Source: Oxyruncus cristatus (taxonomy: Eukaryota; Chordata; Aves; Passeriformes; Cotingidae). Taken from it: a DNA stretch of 64,000 bases. Of the stretch, positions 63,091-64,000 are shown one piece after another. The position numbers were made by a program, and so were the translations under genes. The notes beneath the pieces are model-generated. The model was not told where the DNA came from. It made no database searches and worked only from the letters and a program-made list of their open reading frames with translations. The stretch covers positions 868,001 through 932,000 of the forward strand of contig VXAY01005593.1 of NCBI GenBank assembly GCA_013399855.1. The letters run 5' to 3'. Every line of letters begins with the position of its first letter. The stretch's first letter is position 1.

Positions 63091-64000
63091 ATGAGTTAGA
63101 GGACAGTGATAGGTTGGCTTCTCCATCTCCAGGGTTTTCTCATCCATACCCACCTATGTCCCACACCCAGAAAAGGAATTGCTGCTGGCAGATGGCCACT
63201 GGTGCTCCCTCCACCCTGGAAACTGGGAAATCAGCATCTGCCATGCCTTTCTAACTCAGCCCTGCCCCTCCTCTGCAAAACCTGTGTGGCTCCTCCATTT
63301 GCACAGTTGTGCTACTCTGGGAAACCACTTTTTCCCCCATTCCCTTCTTTCACTCATATTTTGCATGAGAAATAAACATTTGGGATAAAATACAAAACAT
63401 TCCCATAAAATTTGTATTACTCCCTTCAGCCCTTCTCCCTAGACTGAAACTAAATATAACAAAAGCCAGTTTGCTGGTTGGAACAAATACAAGTAGCTGA
63501 AAGAAAAGTATGATAAATCATAGCCAGGTTGTTCTCATCCTGCCTTCTGGATGAGGTGACTGTTGCTTGTCTATGATGGCACTAGCAGGACATTTTTATG
63601 TTCCAAATTGCAAGGGATTCGTGATCAGTGAACAGAGACATTACTGCAAAGCCTAGGGGTGACTTGCTGAAACTTAGCTAAAACAGCTCTGCACTGTGTC
63701 CAAGAAACAGCTGCCTGATCTCTTGCATTTTTAGCATCATTTTTAGATCAGAAAGACATTTTGGGATTATTTTCTTTCAGTGGGCAATGCAGATTTGGTA
63801 ACAGCAACTTTTTTCATATTTATATTTGCTTCACTGAATCCTTCTCAGAGGCTAAAAGGGGAATGTAGAAAGTTCATTTTGACACTGAGTATTTTACTTG
63901 AACCTAAATGTTTCAGTTTGCCACTTTCAAAGAAAATGTTTTGATCTTTCCTTCGTAAATTTAGTTTTGCTGGAATTTGCCTTACATCTTATTTTGGAAA
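63091..64000. other. Non-coding sequence to window end
   Basis: No supported gene. The last 150 bases have repeated 'aaatgttt' and 'aaaatgttttgat' words resembling low-complexity old amniote repeats, but no family can be named with confidence. Confidence 0.55.

Noticed and set aside
1..64000. CRISPR arrays, bacterial operons, insertion sequences, phage or endogenous retrovirus genes
   Set aside because: No direct-repeat/spacer pattern, no ribosome-binding-site-led operons and no gag/pol/env-like frames or paired LTRs were seen. The repeats are avian LINE/SINE types.

Overview
The window looks like avian nuclear DNA, and I find no gene in it that I can support. The evidence for a bird is several CR1 (chicken repeat 1) LINE 3' ends with the classic avian signature: 'ggtttgggttgg' plus 'ttccaaccccc' in one orientation, and 'ctctacaacta..ctgaa' with a terminal 'atgattct' in the other. 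There are also G/T-rich (GTTT)n tracts. The base composition is moderately AT-rich and CpG-poor. I judge it a neognath bird, possibly a songbird. The species call is inference.

The layout is that of a gene desert or a very long intron. No open frame is convincingly coding: the longest (226 codons, minus strand, 54.15-54.83 kb) is only the antisense of a CR1 element. Repeats seen from left to right are: a very old antisense L3/CR1-like LINE (about 2.44-3.33 kb) followed by a 200-bp nearly pure G/T tract; a tRNA-derived SINE head (5.3 kb, minus); an old CR1 (11.5-12.0 kb, minus); an old amniote repeat tail (15.4 kb, plus); CR1 at 19.0 kb (minus), 38.7 kb (plus), 41.0 kb (plus) and 44.1 kb (minus); a longer CR1 with the end of ORF2 and the 3' end at 54.05-54.82 kb (plus); a decayed LINE reverse-transcriptase fragment at 60.0 kb (minus); and a MIR/CORE-SINE-like element at 61.5 kb (plus). 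All are 5'-truncated or fragmentary, and none could move by itself.

Between the repeats is mostly unique AT-rich sequence. A few places have more structure than expected: two identical POU/octamer decamers 32 bp apart (44.7 kb), a cluster of seven TAATTG hexamers (48.39-48.76 kb), three TGATGCAA elements in 36 bp (50.75 kb), a hairpin with a perfect 14-bp stem (33.1 kb), and a CpG-retaining GC-richer block (62.7-63.1 kb). These fit cis-regulatory DNA, but only conservation or chromatin data would show it. Three or four exon-like or ORF-like segments are listed as weak candidates. I did not find a previously undescribed protein system, and none should be claimed from this sequence alone.
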